Of a DNA stretch of 64,000 bases, positions 24,201-33,194 are shown piece by piece. How positions within the stretch are numbered: position 1 is the first letter of the stretch; the number at the start of each line of letters is the position of its first letter. The translations under genes and the position numbers were made by a program. Under the pieces are notes generated by a model that was not told the DNA's origin, did not search any database, and saw only the letters and a program-made list of their open reading frames with translations. This DNA is from ZC4RG35 sp964388105 (lineage in GTDB: Bacteria > Actinomycetota > Acidimicrobiia > Spongiisociales > ZC4RG35), in NCBI GenBank assembly GCA_964388105.1, contig CAYLYQ010000004.1, positions 4,835 to 68,834 of the forward strand. The letters are read 5' to 3'.

Positions 24201-24277
24201 TGGTCGGGCTGGCCGGATTTGAACCGACGACCTCTTGACCCCCAGTCAAGCGCGCTACCAAGCTGCGCCACAGCCCG
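24201..24277 (-). tRNA. tRNA-Pro (anticodon GGG), CCA encoded
   Basis: Full cloverleaf on the minus strand: acceptor CGGGCTG with CAGCCCG, D arm GCGC-AGCTTGGTA-GCGC, anticodon arm CTTGA-CTGGGGG-TCAAG giving GGG at 34-36, T arm GTCGG-TTCAAAT-CCGGC, discriminator A, and the 3' CCA encoded at 24201-24203. Confidence 0.95.
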
Positions 24278-24287
24278 AGTCAGCCGA

Positions 24288-24293
24288 AGTCTA
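24288..24293 (-). promoter_or_regulatory. -10 box TAGACT upstream of tRNA-Pro
   Basis: TAGACT (TANNNT) ends 10 nt before the first base of the mature tRNA, a spacing that leaves a very short 5' leader for RNase P. No clear -35. Confidence 0.45.
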
Positions 24294-24322
24294 GTGGCCG
24301 GTCGGTGAACGGACCTCCAAGC

Positions 24323-25183
24323 TCAACCTCGCCGAGTGACCGCCTCACGCTTCGACGCCCACAGGGCCAACGCCCCGAAGACTGCCGACGAACCCAGCAC
24401 CCAGATCGCATTGGACCAGATCGGCTGGATGGCCACGCCGGTCCACTGCTCGATGTCGGCCACGGGCATGAACACCCGGTAGGCGATCTGTCCGAAGTGG
24501 AAGGTGGGCAGGTATTGGGCAATCCGGGCGACCGCGCTCGGAAACTCCGACAGCGGCATGAAGAACCCGGACGCGAACGCCAGCGGCAGGAAGATCATGT
24601 TCGAGATCGTGGTCGCAGCCTTGGGCTTGGCCAGGTAGGAGATGGCGAAACCCAGGGTGCTGAAAGCCACCACACCGAACACCATCAGGACGCCGAAGAG
24701 GATCCAATCCTGCCAGACGGCCTCGACGCCGCCGGCGGTCGCCGCGAGCAGGCTCATCGCCAGGGTGATCAGAGCTGCATGGACCATCGCCGTCAGCGAC
24801 TTTCCCACCAGGTAGACGTCCGTCGGGAACGGTGTCGCCATCATGGTCCGAGTCCATCCCCTCCCTCGCTCCTTGGCGATGTACTCGCCAAACGTGAAGA
24901 TCGCCAGCGAGATGACGCCGAAGGAGCAGATGGACACCAGCATCGTCGCCCCCACCCGCGTCCCGCTGGGAAGCTGGCTATCGGCATTGGGCAAGCCGAT
25001 CATCACGTAAAGGATGACGGGGATAACGACTGCCCCGACCGCGAACTCCACGGTGCGGAGGCTCGACCGGAGAGCTATCAGGGTGTGGAGTCGCAGCAGG
25101 CCCCAGCGGCCGCCGTTGGGCTTCGGCTGGCTTCCGGGCCCAGGCCCCGGTGCGGGGCGGTGGGATAGTGGTTGCGCGGTCAT
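24323..25183 (-). CDS. ABC-2 type exporter permease
   Basis: 286 residues. A Pro/Gly-rich cytoplasmic N-terminus of about 27 residues precedes six predicted membrane helices; the EYIAKERGRGWTRTMMATP stretch matches the coupling region of drug/daunorubicin-type ABC-2 permeases, followed by LVGKSLTAMVHAALIT. It pairs with the ATPase gene directly upstream (2-base gap). The substrate is not predictable: drug, lipid or peptide export are all possible. Confidence 0.88.
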   Translation of the reverse strand: MTAQPLSHRPAPGPGPGSQPKPNGGRWGLLRLHTLIALRSSLRTVEFAVGAVVIPVILYVMIGLPNADSQLPSGTRVGATMLVSICSFGVISLAIFTFGEYIAKERGRGWTRTMMATPFPTDVYLVGKSLTAMVHAALITLAMSLLAATAGGVEAVWQDWILFGVLMVFGVVAFSTLGFAISYLAKPKAATTISNMIFLPLAFASGFFMPLSEFPSAVARIAQYLPTFHFGQIAYRVFMPVADIEQWTGVAIQPIWSNAIWVLGSSAVFGALALWASKREAVTRRG

Positions 25184-25185
25184 GT

Positions 25186-25905
25186 TCAGGCTCCTCTCTC
25201 AAATGCGTTCGATACTTCGGTGGTGAGGGCGAGGAAGACCTCCTCGAGGTCTTCGCTGCCGTGGTGGGTGAGCTCGTCAGGCGTCGAGTCGACCAGGACC
25301 TGGCCGGCGTTCATGACGACCACCCGCTGGGCCATCGTCGAGGCCTCGTGAAGGTCGTGAGTGGCGAAGAGGATCGTGGTCCCTTCGCTGGCTCGGCCTT
25401 TGGCCTGCTCCCAGAAGGAGCGACGCGAGGCCACGTCCATGGCCGCGGTTGGCTCGTCGAGCAGCAGCAGTTCCGGGGAGCCGATCAAAGCCATCGCCAG
25501 GAGCAACCGTTGCCGCTCACCCCCGGACAGTGCCGTGACCGTGCGGTTGGCTCGCCCGCTGAGGGCCGTTCGCTCCAGCATGTGGTCGACGTCGACGGAC
25601 TGCGGGTAGCTGCGTCCGATCAGCTGAACCAACTCCCGCACTGTCGTCTGCTCGGGAAGCCCTGCGCCCTGGAGCATGGCCCCGATCCGGCCGGGCTGGG
25701 TACCCGGCGCCGCACCGAGGATCTCCACGGTGCCAGACGTCGGTTGGGAGAGCCCGAGCAGGAGCTCGAATGTTGTCGTCTTTCCGGCGCCGTTCGGTCC
25801 GAGCAGGGCAACGATCTCCCCCTGCTCCACCTCCAGGTCCATCCCGGCCAGGGCGTCGTGCCCCGGGTAACTCTTGAATGCGGATTGCATCTCGATGACT
25901 GCCAA
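25186..25905 (-). CDS. ABC exporter ATP-binding protein
   Basis: 239 residues. Walker A GPNGAGKTTTFELLLG, Q-loop GAMLQGAGLP, signature ALSGGERQRLLLAMALIG, Walker B ELLLLDEPTAAMD and H-loop FATHDLHEA are all intact. The start is TTG at 25905, chosen because AGGAAGGAGG lies just upstream and it begins the normal fold (LAVIEMQSAFKSYPG); longer readings run into the divergent promoter region. It forms an exporter with the permease and is divergent from the two-component system genes that may control it. Confidence 0.92.
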   Translation of the reverse strand: MAVIEMQSAFKSYPGHDALAGMDLEVEQGEIVALLGPNGAGKTTTFELLLGLSQPTSGTVEILGAAPGTQPGRIGAMLQGAGLPEQTTVRELVQLIGRSYPQSVDVDHMLERTALSGRANRTVTALSGGERQRLLLAMALIGSPELLLLDEPTAAMDVASRRSFWEQAKGRASEGTTILFATHDLHEASTMAQRVVVMNAGQVLVDSTPDELTHHGSEDLEEVFLALTTEVSNAFERGA

Positions 25906-26019
25906 ATTGGCCTCCTTCCTATTTCGCCAACGTACGAATCGGGAGGCCGGTGCGCATGTGCCGCCGGTCACCAAATCAGCCCGTGACTTCTGGCACATGT
26001 GGAGGTTCGGGTCCGACCG

Positions 26020-26025
26020 TATGAT
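26020..26025 (+). promoter_or_regulatory. -10 box TATGAT, leaderless promoter of the histidine kinase
   Basis: TATGAT, then CGATCG, then GTG at 26032: 6 nt, no Shine-Dalgarno. This is the closest match to the sigma-70 consensus among the boxes of this class. Confidence 0.6.
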
Positions 26026-26031
26026 CGATCG

Positions 26032-27186
26032 GTGAACCTGTCGCACCACGATTCGAACGCGCTCCGGCGAGACGAGCAGCTGGGCTCCGGTGTCGGGATC
26101 GCCACCGTGGTGGCCGTGGGAGTCGGGATCCTCGCTCAGCAGATGTCCGGTGGGGAGCGCGCGTTCCAGGCGATCCCCCTGGCCTGGGCCGCGTATGGCA
26201 TCTACCTGGCGGTCTTCACGGCACAGGCGATAGCGGAACGGTCGGGGCGAGCGTGGCGCCCCGAAGTGGTGGTCGCCCTGCTGTTCGTGTCGGGGATCGT
26301 GGTCCGTCTCTCCGCTCCGGCTTTCGACTGGACGTCAGTCCTCTTCATCGTGACGGCCGTGGCAGCGGCGTTCGAACTGAAGCCGGGCGTGGTGGCCGCG
26401 ATCATCGCGGCGCAGACTGTCGTCACGGGCGTGGCCGCCGCGATCGCATGGGAAGGGGTCTTTCCAGTCGCCCTCATCACTGCTCTCTACCTCGCGTTCC
26501 AGATGTTCGCCGTCGTCGTCGTCCGCATGGCGACCCGCCAGGCCGAGGCGCGACGCCAACTCGCCGCCACCAACGCGGAGCTGGCTGCTGCGACTGCCTT
26601 GCTGGCTCAGTCCAGCCGGAACGCAGAACGACTGCGCATTGCCCGCGAGCTGCACGATGTCGTCGGTCACCAGCTGACGGCTCTTGCCTTGGAGTTGGAG
26701 ATCGCCGGGCACAAAGAGGATGACTCGGTCGCCGGTCACGTGGACCGAGCTCGACTGCTCGCCAAAGATCTGCTCGGTGACATCCGCCAGGTCGTCAGCG
26801 CTCTGCGGGAAGACCCCCAGGGCGGCCTCGACGAAGCCCTCCGTCCGATTCTCGCGGGCCTTCCGGGCCTTGCTGTCCAGGTCGACATCTCGGAGGATCG
26901 GCCAACAGACGAGAGCCACGCTCTGGCCGTGGTCAGGCTGGTCCAGGAAGCGGCGACCAACACACTTCGGCATGCCGGCGCCAGCAACCTCACCGTGCGC
27001 GTGGTTTCGACCGACGACGGAGTGAGCGTGGAGGTCCTCGACGACGGCAAGGGCACGAACAGTCTCCAGGTCGGCAACGGGCTGCTCGGGATGAGGGAGC
27101 GCATCGCTCAGTTTGGAGGGACGGTCGCGTTCAACTCCGAGCCGGGGCACGGATTCGAGGTCAGGGCATGGTTGCCGGTGGCGTGA
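26032..27186 (+). CDS. sensor histidine kinase, NarL/DesK type
   Basis: 384 residues. Membrane-spanning N-terminal half with about five or six helices (residues ~20-165), a coiled-coil-like linker (AEARRQLAATNAELAAATAL), then the HisKA_3 box RIARELHDVVGHQLTAL with the phospho-His and an HATPase domain (QEAATNTLRHAGASN, DDGKG, GLLGMRERIAQFGG). It senses an unknown envelope signal and phosphorylates the adjacent LuxR-type regulator. Start taken as GTG at 26032 because of the TATGAT box; a GTG at 25999 is possible. Confidence 0.9.
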   Translation: MNLSHHDSNALRRDEQLGSGVGIATVVAVGVGILAQQMSGGERAFQAIPLAWAAYGIYLAVFTAQAIAERSGRAWRPEVVVALLFVSGIVVRLSAPAFDWTSVLFIVTAVAAAFELKPGVVAAIIAAQTVVTGVAAAIAWEGVFPVALITALYLAFQMFAVVVVRMATRQAEARRQLAATNAELAAATALLAQSSRNAERLRIARELHDVVGHQLTALALELEIAGHKEDDSVAGHVDRARLLAKDLLGDIRQVVSALREDPQGGLDEALRPILAGLPGLAVQVDISEDRPTDESHALAVVRLVQEAATNTLRHAGASNLTVRVVSTDDGVSVEVLDDGKGTNSLQVGNGLLGMRERIAQFGGTVAFNSEPGHGFEVRAWLPVA

Positions 27187-27851
27187 TCCGCGTCGTTCTC
27201 GTCGACGACCAGACGCTGATCCGGCACGGGATCAGGGAGCTCCTCGCCTTGAGCGAGGAGGTGGAGGTCGTCGCCGACGGGGCCGACGGGGACGAAGCAC
27301 TCGACCTGGTGGAGGAGCACAGTCCCGACGTGCTCTTGCTCGACCTGCGCATGCCCAAGCGGGACGGGTTGGCAACACTGGAGGCGCTCGCAGAGCGGGG
27401 AATCGACCTGCCGGTTCTCATCCTGACGACGTTCGACGACGATGACCTCGTGCTGCGCGCCATCCGCGCTGGTGCTCGTGGATTCCTGCTCAAGGACGTG
27501 ACCCTCGAACAACTGGTGGAAGCGATCAAAGAGCTCGCCGCAGGCGGGACTTTATGGCAGCCGGTGGTCACCGATCGGATCTTGCGAGCGGTGCGCGAGC
27601 GGCCCGACGTGGTCGAAGGCTTTGCCCGACCGGACCCGCTCACACCGCGCGAGCTGGAGATCCTGCGGCTCGTCGTGGCGGGCTACTCGAATCGGGAGAT
27701 AGCAGCAGCGATCCACCTGGCCCCGGGCACGGTCAAGAACCATGTCTCCAACATGCTGCTGAAACTCGGCGTGCGGGATCGAACCCGGGCCGCCATGCGT
27801 GCCCTCGATCTCGGGATTCTCCAGGCGAACGACGCAGGTCGCATCGACTGA
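27183..27851 (+). CDS. response regulator, NarL/LuxR type
   Basis: 222 residues. Receiver domain with acidic pocket (VVLVDDQ), phospho-Asp in VLLLDLRMPKRDG, Thr in LILTTFDDDD and Lys in FLLKDV; C-terminal LuxR helix-turn-helix LTPRELEILRLVVAGYSNRE with TVKNHVSNMLLKLGV. Start taken at GTG 27183, a GTGA overlap with the kinase stop; an ATG at 27168 would add five residues. It probably controls the divergent ABC exporter, as such modules often do. Confidence 0.91.
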   Translation: MIRVVLVDDQTLIRHGIRELLALSEEVEVVADGADGDEALDLVEEHSPDVLLLDLRMPKRDGLATLEALAERGIDLPVLILTTFDDDDLVLRAIRAGARGFLLKDVTLEQLVEAIKELAAGGTLWQPVVTDRILRAVRERPDVVEGFARPDPLTPRELEILRLVVAGYSNREIAAAIHLAPGTVKNHVSNMLLKLGVRDRTRAAMRALDLGILQANDAGRID

Positions 27852-28034
27852 TCAGCCGCCGATGCGGTCGATGACCCAGATGATCCCCTGGACGAGGCGC
27901 CATCCCAGGTAGAGGACGGTGAGGGCGATCATCAGCTTGAAGGTGAACGGCGCCTTTAACTCCTCGTCCGGGACTGCGGAGACCTCCGGAAGCTCGTCGC
28001 CGTCGTGTTCCGGCAAGTAGGTCTCGTCGCTCAC
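27852..28034 (-). CDS. small single-helix membrane protein, unknown
   Basis: 60 residues: an acidic soluble N-terminus (YLPEHDGDELPEVSAVPDEE) and one membrane helix near the C-terminus (FKLMIALTVLYLGWRLVQG). The GTG at 28034 overlaps the der stop by 4 bases, so it is co-translated with the GTPase. The family is not recognised. Longer readings in this frame run antisense-like through der and are not real. It is convergent with the response regulator, whose stop it abuts. Confidence 0.65.
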   Translation of the reverse strand: MSDETYLPEHDGDELPEVSAVPDEELKAPFTFKLMIALTVLYLGWRLVQGIIWVIDRIGG

Positions 28035-29344
28035 CTGCGTTCCTTGGCCCTGGTCATGATGTGGATCGGCGTCCCCGCGAAGTCGTACTCGGCCCGCATG
28101 CGGTTCTCCAGGAACCGGAGGTAGTCGTCGCCGAGCTCGCCTCCGGACACGAAGAGGATGATGGTAGGAGGGGCGACTCCCGCCTGGACCGCGTACTGGA
28201 CCTTGGGGCGGCGTCCCTTCCTGACGGGCGGCGGGTGGGCAGCCACCCACTCACGAACCTTTCGGTTCAACTCCGCCGTCGGGATCCTCCGCTCACGATT
28301 GGCCAGGACCACCTCGAGGGCGTCCCCGAGGCGGTGAACCCGTGACCCCGTGAGAGCCGACATCCGGATCAACGGAGCCCAACCGACGAATTCGAGCCGG
28401 TCCGGGATCGACCGCTCCGTTATCTCCCGTTGCTCCGGGTCGAGGGCATCCCACTTGTTGAAGAGGAGCACCAGCCCCGCGCCCGCTTCGGCGATCTCGC
28501 GGGCGATTCGCTGGTCCTGGTGGGTCACGCCCTCGGTGGCGTCGAGGACCAGCAGGGCGACATCGGCCGAGCCCAGGGCGTCCCTCGCCCGCAACACGGC
28601 GTAGAAGTCCGCGTCCTCGGTGATCTGAGGCTTGCGCCGGATGCCCGCCGTGTCGACGATCACGTAAGGCTGGCCGTCGATCTCCGCACTCACATCGATC
28701 GGGTCCCGCGTCGTCCCGGGTCGGTCGGAGACGATCACACGCTCCTCCCCCACCAGGCGATTGAGCAGCGTCGACTTCCCGACATTGGGACGCCCGACGA
28801 TCGCCAGACGGGGCGGTCCCTCCACCTCTTCTCGCCCCTCCGCTTCGGGGAGCTCGGCCACGATCCGGTCGAGGAGGTCGCCTACACCCCTGCCGTGAAA
28901 TGCGCTCACCGGGCTCGGTTCGCCCAGACCGAGCGACCAGAGCCTCGTGGCGTCGACCTCGAGTGCCGCATTGTCGACCTTGTTCGCCGCGACCACGACG
29001 GGGGCGGCACTCCGCTTGAGGATGTTGGCCACTCCACGATCGTCTTCTCCCACGTCGGTGGTGGCGTCCAGGACGAAGACGATGACGTCGGCCGCCGACA
29101 GAGCCGCTTCCGCCTGCTCCCGGATCGAAGCGTCGAGCGGGTCCCCGGGCCGCGCCTCCCAACCACCCGTGTCCACGATCATGAATTCCCGCCCGGCCCA
29201 GTCGGCCTCGAACTGGCGGCGATCGCGCGTCACCCCGGGCATCTCCTCGACGACTGCCGAGCGCGATCCGATGATCCGGTTGACCAGCGTCGACTTGCCG
29301 ACGTTGGGGCGGCCGACGACCGCCACCACGGGGAGGGAACTCAT
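28031..29344 (-). CDS. der: ribosome-assembly GTPase Der (EngA)
   Basis: 437 residues. Two consecutive GTPase domains, each with GRPNVGKST: the first at about residue 9 with DTGG and NKVD, the second at about 183 with DTAG and NKWD, followed by a C-terminal KH-like domain. Der acts in late 50S subunit assembly. It is placed 4 bases downstream of ispH and overlaps the small membrane protein gene. Mycobacterial order cmk-engA is kept, with ispH inserted. Confidence 0.95.
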   Translation of the reverse strand: MSSLPVVAVVGRPNVGKSTLVNRIIGSRSAVVEEMPGVTRDRRQFEADWAGREFMIVDTGGWEARPGDPLDASIREQAEAALSAADVIVFVLDATTDVGEDDRGVANILKRSAAPVVVAANKVDNAALEVDATRLWSLGLGEPSPVSAFHGRGVGDLLDRIVAELPEAEGREEVEGPPRLAIVGRPNVGKSTLLNRLVGEERVIVSDRPGTTRDPIDVSAEIDGQPYVIVDTAGIRRKPQITEDADFYAVLRARDALGSADVALLVLDATEGVTHQDQRIAREIAEAGAGLVLLFNKWDALDPEQREITERSIPDRLEFVGWAPLIRMSALTGSRVHRLGDALEVVLANRERRIPTAELNRKVREWVAAHPPPVRKGRRPKVQYAVQAGVAPPTIILFVSGGELGDDYLRFLENRMRAEYDFAGTPIHIMTRAKERR

Positions 29345-29348
29345 GGCG

Positions 29349-30398
29349 TCAGGCCGAGATCAGCCGGAGCGCTTCGGTGGCGGTCCACTCGCGGTCGCGA
29401 TCGAGCAGCGCGGGCTCGCGAGACTGCCGGGCCGTGACCCCGGCTTCGACCAGATTCTGCAGGGTCATGACGAAGGCCCGCAGCTGCGGCGGCAGCGGGA
29501 AGTACTCCGCCTCCTCCGTGGTCGACACCAGCTCGAAGCCCCTGGTGGGAGCAAGCCTGTCGATGACCTCCTGGACGAGGTGGTCCGGCGCCGAGGCGCC
29601 GGCGGTGAGCCCGACGGTGGACACTCCCTCGAGCCAGACAGGATCGATGTCGCCGGCGGAGTCGATCCGGTAGGCGGCGGCTCCCCTCTCCCGGGCCACC
29701 CGGACCAGTGCCTGCGTGTTCGACGAGTTGTGTGACCCGACGACCAGCACGAGGTCGCACTCGTCGGCGAGTTGCTCCACGGCACCCTGACGGTTGGTGG
29801 TGGCGTAACAGAGGTCGGACTTGCGAGCGGTCTTCAGCTCGGGGAAACGCCCCTGGGCGTCGTCGAGGACCTGGCGCCACTCGTACATGCCGAGGGTGGT
29901 CTGGGCCACCAGCGCCACCTTCGACGGGTCGCTCGGAGCGAAACCGTCGAGGCCGGTCTCCGGTTCGACCAGGGTGATGGCCTCGGGGGCCTCGGCGATT
30001 GTGCCCACCGCCTCGTCGTGTCCCTGATGGCCGATGTAGATGATGTCGTAGCCCTTGGCCGACATCGTCTTGACCTCGTGGTGGACCTTGGTGACCAGAG
30101 GGCAGACGGCATCGATGACGACGGCCGCCCGATCCGCTGCGGTGGCGACGACCTCGGGGGCGCTGCCGTGAGCGGACAGCATCACCGGGGCACCCTCGGG
30201 CACCTCAGAGACATCGTCGACAAAGACGACGCCCACCCGCTCGAATGCCTTGACCACCCATTCGTTGTGGACGATCTCGTGATAGCAGTAGACGGGCGGC
30301 TCGAAGATCCGGGTCATCCAGGTGAGTGCCTTGATCGCCATCTCCACCCCGGCACAGAAACCGCGGGGCTCGGCGAGCAGCACCCTTTCCACAGTCAT
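29349..30398 (-). CDS. ispH: 4-hydroxy-3-methylbut-2-enyl diphosphate reductase
   Basis: 349 residues. Three cluster cysteines are visible: PRGFCAGV, DAVCPLV and KSDLCYATTNRQ; the conserved His/Glu sites lie in YCYHEIVHNEWV, SAHGSAPEV and GSHNSSNTQ. It catalyses the last MEP-pathway step, giving IPP and DMAPP through a [4Fe-4S] enzyme. The ATG at 30398 has GGGGCGAA upstream and TACCAT 9 nt upstream. Its presence shows the organism uses the MEP route. Confidence 0.94.
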   Translation of the reverse strand: MTVERVLLAEPRGFCAGVEMAIKALTWMTRIFEPPVYCYHEIVHNEWVVKAFERVGVVFVDDVSEVPEGAPVMLSAHGSAPEVVATAADRAAVVIDAVCPLVTKVHHEVKTMSAKGYDIIYIGHQGHDEAVGTIAEAPEAITLVEPETGLDGFAPSDPSKVALVAQTTLGMYEWRQVLDDAQGRFPELKTARKSDLCYATTNRQGAVEQLADECDLVLVVGSHNSSNTQALVRVARERGAAAYRIDSAGDIDPVWLEGVSTVGLTAGASAPDHLVQEVIDRLAPTRGFELVSTTEEAEYFPLPPQLRAFVMTLQNLVEAGVTARQSREPALLDRDREWTATEALRLISA

Positions 30399-30407
30399 TT
30401 CGCCCCA

Positions 30408-30413
30408 ATGGTA
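30408..30413 (-). promoter_or_regulatory. possible -10 box TACCAT upstream of ispH
   Basis: TANNNT box ending 9 nt before the ATG, within the short gap after cmk. It would allow expression of ispH apart from cmk. Spacing is longer than in the 6-nt set. Confidence 0.35.
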
Positions 30414-30429
30414 GGGACAGCCCGGCGAT

Positions 30430-31074
30430 TCACGACTTCGCGGCGACCAGGGCGCTGACCGCCTCGACCACTTCTTCGAACGGCATGTCGGAGGTGTCGA
30501 TGACCGTGGCCCCATCAGGCACGGTGAGGGGCGATGCCGACCTGGTGGAGTCGATCCGGTCCCGCGTGGCGATCTGTGCCGCCACCTCCCCCGGGTCCTC
30601 CCCGCGTTCGACGGCCCGACGCGCCGCGCGGACTTCCGGACGGGCGTCCAGGTAGACCTTCACGGCGGCATCGGGGAACACCACGGAGCCGATGTCGCGG
30701 CCCTCCACGACGGCAGAGCCTCCGTTCCGGTCGACCCAGGCTCTCTGGCGCTCCACGAGCATCCGCCTCACCTCGGGATGGGCCGAGACGGCGGACACGT
30801 TCGAGGTGACGTCGGGATCCCGGACGCGTTGCGAGACGTCGGTGCCGTCCAGGTAGGTGACCCCGTCGAACTGGTCGATCTCGATCCGAGCCACCACCCC
30901 GATCACTCGATCGGCGTCCTCAGCGTCGATGCCCGCGTCGATCACCGCCGCGGTGGCGGCCCGGTAGAACGCGCCGGTGTCCAGATGAGGGAGCCCGAAC
31001 CGGTCGGCGACGGCACGTGAGACGGTGCTCTTTCCGGTGCCGCTAGGACCGTCGATGGTGACTATGACTGCCAC
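30430..31074 (-). CDS. cmk: cytidylate kinase
   Basis: 214 residues. P-loop IDGPSGTGKSTVSRAVA at the N-terminus, LDTGAFYRA, the CMP-binding insert with DVTSNVSAVSAHPEVR, and VEGRDIGSVVFPDA with DRIDSTRSASPL. It phosphorylates CMP and dCMP. The GTG start lies 8 nt after a TAACCT box with no ribosome-binding site. Confidence 0.94.
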   Translation of the reverse strand: MAVIVTIDGPSGTGKSTVSRAVADRFGLPHLDTGAFYRAATAAVIDAGIDAEDADRVIGVVARIEIDQFDGVTYLDGTDVSQRVRDPDVTSNVSAVSAHPEVRRMLVERQRAWVDRNGGSAVVEGRDIGSVVFPDAAVKVYLDARPEVRAARRAVERGEDPGEVAAQIATRDRIDSTRSASPLTVPDGATVIDTSDMPFEEVVEAVSALVAAKS

Positions 31075-31082
31075 GGGGAGCG

Positions 31083-31088
31083 AGGTTA
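31083..31088 (-). promoter_or_regulatory. -10 box TAACCT upstream of cmk
   Basis: TANNNT box ending 8 nt before the cmk GTG. The 135-base gap to aroA (31075-31209) otherwise holds only a weak inverted repeat (31112-31117 with 31135-31140) and no gene that I can see. Confidence 0.45.
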
Positions 31089-31209
31089 GGAGAGGGCCGG
31101 CCCCGGAGGGGTTGTCCTACTTGGGGGGTTCTTCGGACAATGGGGGCGAAATGCGGGGCCGGAATCCTCTCCATTTGCCAAGGTAGCCGTTTGAACGCCC
31201 TGATGCACG

Positions 31210-32475
31210 TCATCGCTCAACCTCACTGAACACCACAGATCGCATCACATCCCAATAGCCGGGCCATGTCTTTGCCACCACACCGGGGTCTTCCACCTCC
31301 ACTCCCTCGAGTCTCAAGCCGGCGAGCGCCAGAGCCATGGCGATCCGGTGATCCCCGTGCGACCGGATCCTGGCGCCCCTGAGACCGACGGGGGTGACCT
31401 CCAGGGTGTCATCCGACATCCAAACCCGTCCGCCCAGGCGGGTCAGACCCTCGGAGAGGGCCATCAATCGGTCCGATTCCTTGTGTCGCAGCGTGTGCAG
31501 ACCGGTCAGGGTGCTGGTCCCCTCGGCGAAGAGACATGCGACCGCGAGCGCCAGGGCTCCGTCCGGGGCAACGGACAGGTCGGCATCGATCGGTTGCAAG
31601 GACTCCGGCCCCGTCAGGACCAGTCCGGACTGCCCGGCTCGGGAGGTGCAGCCCATCTGCGACAAGAGCCCGACCAGGGCCATGTCGGGTTGCGGGTCGA
31701 GCGGATCCAAGCCAGCGATCTCGACCTCGCCCCCGGTGATGGCGGCGGCCACCATCGGATACGCCGCCGATGAGGCGTCGGGCGGGATGCGCAGATCAGC
31801 AGGGCGATACCTCGACACCGGGACCCGGAACACATGCCCATCAGTCTCCACGACCACCCCGAACCTCTTCATGAGATCGAGAGTCATCCCGACGTACCCG
31901 GCGGCTCCCGCGGGCCCCTCGGTCTCCACCTCAAGTGGAGATTGAGACATCGGTGCCACCATGAGGAGGGCGGTCAGGAACTGGGTGCTGGTCCCGGTGT
32001 CGACGGTCACTCTCCCCCCGCGCAAGCCGCCCCCGCCGGAGATGGAGACCGGCAGATGTTCAGTGCCTCTGCGCACTGCGACTCCGAGATCCCTCAGCGC
32101 AGCGAGCAACGGGCCCATCGGGCGCTCGGTGAGCCTGCCCCGGGCATTGACGGTGACCTCGCCGTCGACCAGGGCAGCCATGGCCAAGGCGATCCGGGCG
32201 GTCAGCCCCGACTCGCCCGCGTCCAGCTCGGCGGCCGGCACCGTGAGGGAACTCCCCGACACCGACCAACTCTCCGGGCCCTCCGTCACGGACGCACCGA
32301 AACCGGTCGCCACCCTGGCCATGGCGCGGACATCCTCACCTTCGGGCATCCCGCTCAGGTGGGAGATACCGTCGGCCATGCCAGCCAGAGCCAACGCCCT
32401 GATCGCCACGGATTTCGAGCCGGGCACATGGACCACTCCTCGGACGGTTCCCGTCGGGAGGGACCCGGAGGTCAT
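31210..32475 (-). CDS. aroA: 3-phosphoshikimate 1-carboxyvinyltransferase (EPSP synthase)
   Basis: 421 residues. Signature regions: PGSKSVAIRALALAGMADG, LDAGESGLTARIA, RGRLTERPMGPLLAALRDLG, DTGTSTQFLTALLM, and near the C-terminus LRHKESDRL and RSHGDHRIAMALA. It joins shikimate-3-phosphate and PEP in aromatic amino-acid synthesis. It overlaps rluB by 4 bases. Confidence 0.94.
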   Translation of the reverse strand: MTSGSLPTGTVRGVVHVPGSKSVAIRALALAGMADGISHLSGMPEGEDVRAMARVATGFGASVTEGPESWSVSGSSLTVPAAELDAGESGLTARIALAMAALVDGEVTVNARGRLTERPMGPLLAALRDLGVAVRRGTEHLPVSISGGGGLRGGRVTVDTGTSTQFLTALLMVAPMSQSPLEVETEGPAGAAGYVGMTLDLMKRFGVVVETDGHVFRVPVSRYRPADLRIPPDASSAAYPMVAAAITGGEVEIAGLDPLDPQPDMALVGLLSQMGCTSRAGQSGLVLTGPESLQPIDADLSVAPDGALALAVACLFAEGTSTLTGLHTLRHKESDRLMALSEGLTRLGGRVWMSDDTLEVTPVGLRGARIRSHGDHRIAMALALAGLRLEGVEVEDPGVVAKTWPGYWDVMRSVVFSEVER

Positions 32476-33191
32476 CGGGACGCCTCGATGAGGAGGCGGC
32501 GCTCATCGTGGGTGATCGGCCGGGACTGCCCCGGGGTCAGGCGAGGATCGGTGAGGGGGCCTATCGCAGTGCGCACGAGGCGCACCACTTCATGACCCAG
32601 CGCCGCCATCATCCGCCGAACCTCGCGATTCCGTCCCTCCCCCATCACAAGCTCCACCAAGGACATCCCCTGGCCCGAGTCGATGAGCCGGGCCGAGAGC
32701 GCCTTCGCCGGCCCGTCTTCGAGAACCACGCCCTCCTGGAGCCGCCTGATGACACCCGGGCCGACCGATCCGGCCACTTTGGCGAGGTAGGTCTTGGTGA
32801 TCCCGTATCTGGGGTGGGTGATCAGGTTGGTCAGCTCGCCGTCGTTCGAGACGAGGATCAGGCCCTCGGAGTCGGCGTCGAGCCGGCCCACCGGATAGAG
32901 GCGTTGCGACGAATGCACCAGGTCGACCACGGTCGTCCGGCCCTGGGGGTCGCTGGCGGTCGAGATGACATCGATCGGCTTGTAGAGAAGGTGAGTCTCG
33001 ATGCTCGGGTCGACGACCACGCTGACACCGTCGAGGGTGAGGGTCTGGACACCGAGCTCCACGCGGTCGCCCAGGCGTGCGGTTCTGCCGTCGATCGCCA
33101 CCCGGCCCGAGGTGATGGCCAGCTCGGCGGCCCTACGGGACATGATCCCGGCCTGGGACAGGGCCTTCTGGATGCGGATCCGGTCCGCCAC
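32472..33191 (-). CDS. rluB: 23S rRNA pseudouridine synthase, RsuA/RluB family
   Basis: 239 residues. N-terminal S4 RNA-binding domain (RIQKALSQAGIMSRRAAE), then the RsuA/RluB catalytic motif VGRLDADSEGLILVSNDGEL with the catalytic Asp, and VMGEGRNREVRRMMAALGHEV. The start is GTG, 3 bases after the scpB stop. The order scpA-scpB-rluB is conserved in actinobacteria. RluB-type specificity is by context. Confidence 0.9.
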   Translation of the reverse strand: MADRIRIQKALSQAGIMSRRAAELAITSGRVAIDGRTARLGDRVELGVQTLTLDGVSVVVDPSIETHLLYKPIDVISTASDPQGRTTVVDLVHSSQRLYPVGRLDADSEGLILVSNDGELTNLITHPRYGITKTYLAKVAGSVGPGVIRRLQEGVVLEDGPAKALSARLIDSGQGMSLVELVMGEGRNREVRRMMAALGHEVVRLVRTAIGPLTDPRLTPGQSRPITHDERRLLIEASR

Positions 33192-33194
33192 GGG

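Noticed and set aside
27852..28250. 132-codon version of the small membrane protein
   Set aside because: Its first half lies out of frame over the 3' end of der; the GTG at 28034 in a 4-base overlap gives a sensible protein.
31112..31140. Inverted repeat TTGTCC/GGACAA between aroA and cmk as a terminator
   Set aside because: Six-base arms, long loop and no T-tract.
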